DNA of 5,593 nt. It comes from Thermoplasmata archaeon (GTDB taxonomy: Archaea > Thermoplasmatota > Thermoplasmata > Lutacidiplasmatales > UBA184). Numbering within the stretch: the stretch's first letter is position 1; each line of letters begins with the position of its first letter. The stretch covers positions 1-5,593 of the forward strand of contig JAKATE010000050.1 of assembly GCA_021828085.1 (NCBI GenBank). Direction: 5' to 3'. The position numbers and the translations under genes are program-made. The notes beneath the pieces were generated by a model. It made no database searches and was not told the origin of the DNA. It saw only the letters and a program-made list of their open reading frames with translations. Of this stretch, positions 4,062 to 5,593 are shown piece by piece.

Positions 4062-5593
4062 ACACCCGGGCCTCCTCGCGGCCCATCTTCTCCAACACGA
4101 GGCGCGGCTTTCCTTCGGGGGTCCTGACCAGGACGACCTTGAGCGACTCCAGGGCCTCCACCAGCTCCTTCATCGACAGTTCCTGCGCTTTCAGCTCCCA
4201 CTGCAGGTATCGGAGCAGCAGCAGCCCCATCGCGCACAGGAACAGGTGCCCGGGCACCGTCGCGTCGTGCCAGACGTGGAAGGGCTTCGCCGAGACCCCG
4301 TACCGGTCCTTCAGCCACCGGAAGTCCTGCTCGATCTGGTCCCGCGCGACGAACCCGTCCACCAGCTCCCGGTGCGAGAGCTCGCCGACCGGAAGGTCGG
4401 TGATGACTGCGGTCCTCCCGAAGGAGGCCTTCAGCCGGGCCTCCGCCCTCGGCAGGACCCGGATGTGCGGCCGGTAGGCTTTGGCGGGCTTCCCACGACG
4501 CACGACCGAAATCTCCTCCACCTCCACCTCGAACTCCGCCTGGAACCCCCGCGGGATCACCTGGGAGATCTTCCGCCAGAGGGTCTTCTCCTTCGCCGCG
4601 GGATGGTCACGCCACTCCTGGGCTCGGGCGAGGACCCGGGCCCTCACATCCGCCCACGTGGTCGCCTGGTGCTCGGCGGTGGCCTTTCGGTAGGTCACGA
4701 GCACCCGCCAGTCCTGCTCGAACCCGAACCATCGCGTGGGGAACCCCAGGACCGGGTTCCCCTCGGTGTCCTGGGCCACCTCCTGGAACTCGGAGAGCGG
4801 GACCCGGAAGAGCTTCTGCGCCTGCTGGCGGTTGAGCGCGGCGATGACGTGCATCGCCCCCCGCACCTGCTCGAAGTTGTCCTTGGAGTTGATCCCCCGG
4901 TCGAAGACCATGATGAGCTTCTCGGTGGCCACCTCGAGATCGACCAGGTGCTTCACGAGGGCGTCGAACACCTGGCCGAAGACCTTGGCGTCTCCCTTCG
5001 AACCCGGATAGACCTCGGTGAGGACCGGCATCGTCCCCACGGTGACCAACCCGAGCCCGACAAGGCGCTTGTCGTAGCGCCTCTCCTTCGAATGTCCTCG
5101 GGCCGGGAAGGTTCCTGCCTGATGGTCCACGAAGAAGTTCGTGGTGTCGAACAGGAGCAGGCGAGGGTCGATCCCCTTCTTCACGAGGGTGCGGAAGACG
5201 TCTTCCTCGATGCGGTGGACGACGGCTCGGGTGAGGACGCCCCGCCCGCGTTCCTCCTTCTCCCCGTTCCCGTAGAGGCGCTTGAGGTAGCGGCGGAGGG
5301 TCCTCGCGGAAGGATGCCCCACCGAAGGGAGGACGAAGGGGAGCGCAGAATCCGGGAGCCACTCGGCCATCTCCTCCCGGCTCAGGGGGCGCTCGACGCG
5401 TCCCGCGATTTGCAGGAAGAGGACGTTCGCGACGGAGTAGCCGTCGAAGAGGCTCGCGGGGACGTGCCGTCGGAAGGCCTCCAGGAGCCCGGTCTCCTGG
5501 GCGGCGTGGAGGAGCGCGGCAACCTTGCCGAACTCGAAGGACTTCAGGGGCTCCCCAGGGGAGGAGAGTTTGCGAAGGAGCGTATCGGCGGTT
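4024..5593 (-). CDS. Second IS1634-like DDE transposase, N-terminus beyond the window
   Basis: The minus-strand frame stays open from the TAG at 4024-4026 to the window edge, giving 522 visible residues. The ATG at 5370 is internal: the upstream codons (5371-5592) read on as family-like sequence (SFEFGKVAALLHAAQETG, then FDGYSVANVLFLQ). By analogy with the first transposase about 50-60 N-terminal residues are missing. Catalytic candidates are D in LLLFDTTNFF (codon 5146-5148), D in LIMVFDRGINS (4900-4902) and E in the signature F-x2-R-x3-E-x6-K (FVARDQIEQDFRWLK, Glu codon 4330-4332). A hydrophobic stretch LFLCAMGLLLLRYLQWEL follows, and the C-terminus (VRTPEGKPRLVLEKM) is typical of the family. 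The product should be a cut-and-join transposase of the IS4 superfamily, IS1634-like branch. It is clearly diverged from the neighbouring transposase, so the two are not copies of one element. No frameshift is seen. Confidence 0.9.
   Translation of the reverse strand, partial: TADTLLRKLSSPGEPLKSFEFGKVAALLHAAQETGLLEAFRRHVPASLFDGYSVANVLFLQIAGRVERPLSREEMAEWLPDSALPFVLPSVGHPSARTLRRYLKRLYGNGEKEERGRGVLTRAVVHRIEEDVFRTLVKKGIDPRLLLFDTTNFFVDHQAGTFPARGHSKERRYDKRLVGLGLVTVGTMPVLTEVYPGSKGDAKVFGQVFDALVKHLVDLEVATEKLIMVFDRGINSKDNFEQVRGAMHVIAALNRQQAQKLFRVPLSEFQEVAQDTEGNPVLGFPTRWFGFEQDWRVLVTYRKATAEHQATTWADVRARVLARAQEWRDHPAAKEKTLWRKISQVIPRGFQAEFEVEVEEISVVRRGKPAKAYRPHIRVLPRAEARLKASFGRTAVITDLPVGELSHRELVDGFVARDQIEQDFRWLKDRYGVSAKPFHVWHDATVPGHLFLCAMGLLLLRYLQWELKAQELSMKELVEALESLKVVLVRTPEGKPRLVLEKMGREEARVFTGLKLDQIIPA

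Larger units (their letters stand above)
3961..5593 (-). mobile_element. Second IS1634-like insertion sequence, partial
   Basis: Inferred from the minus-strand transposase. Its 3' end must lie between the first element's right boundary (about 3960) and the stop codon at 4024, most likely in or beside the hairpin cluster at 3966-4023. The other end lies outside the window, so its inverted repeats cannot be paired and the 3961 boundary is approximate. The element abuts or is nested against the first one. Confidence 0.5.

Noticed and set aside
3023..4477. Plus-strand open frame of 484 codons spanning both transposase genes
   Set aside because: It is off-frame in the first transposase and antisense to the second. 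Its translation is low-complexity Gly/Arg/Pro, then Ser/Arg-rich, with no recognisable domain.
4607..5362. Second minus-strand frame overlapping the second transposase
   Set aside because: It is the +1 shadow of the true transposase frame, with repetitive Arg/Gly/Pro content and no catalytic motifs.
5370..5370. ATG at 5370 as the start of the second transposase
   Set aside because: Codons upstream of it (5371-5592) stay open and read as normal family N-terminal sequence, so this Met is internal and the true start is outside the window.

Overview
The window most likely comes from an archaeon, probably a Thermoplasmata-type euryarchaeon. The main clue is a surface protein built from repeats of the type 'FTESGLPSGQTW ... 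GSYSYLV', a module I associate with secreted and cell-surface proteins (including thermopsin-like proteins) of that group. Both cell-surface genes are also packed with N-glycosylation sequons. Base composition is GC-rich, most strongly in the two transposase genes. The lineage is an inference from one repeat family, not a proof.

Layout. (1) Positions 1-1998 hold two plus-strand genes 13 bases apart, probably one operon. The first encodes a repeat-containing ectodomain with a C-terminal membrane anchor. The second encodes a single-pass protein with an N-terminal membrane segment and a heavily sequon-rich exterior domain. The first gene looks broken at its 5' end: an in-frame TGA at 3-5 sits inside a repeat module, so the only available start (GTG at 135) lacks a signal peptide. 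(2) Positions 1999-2226 have no convincing gene but contain a nested stem-loop of about 103 bases (2084-2186) with tRNA-like A-box and B-box words. (3) Positions about 2227-3960 form a complete insertion sequence of the IS1634-like branch of the IS4/DDE superfamily. I located imperfect inverted ends (23 of 33 positions matching) by comparing the two flanks by eye. (4) Positions 3961-4023 form a dense cluster of palindromes and hairpins. (5) From 4024 to the right edge lies a second, clearly different IS1634-like transposase on the minus strand, cut off at its N-terminus by the window end.

The two transposases face each other tail to tail and their reading frames overlap by 38 bases. The first transposase frame has no stop inside its own element. 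It reads through its right inverted repeat, the hairpin cluster and the tail of the second transposase, so its last 32 or so residues are probably borrowed from flanking DNA.

I see no defence system, CRISPR array or clearly novel enzyme system. The most interesting material is the structured 2084-2186 element, the IS ends with their repeated GGTAG/CTACC words, the read-through transposase tail and the interrupted surface-protein gene.
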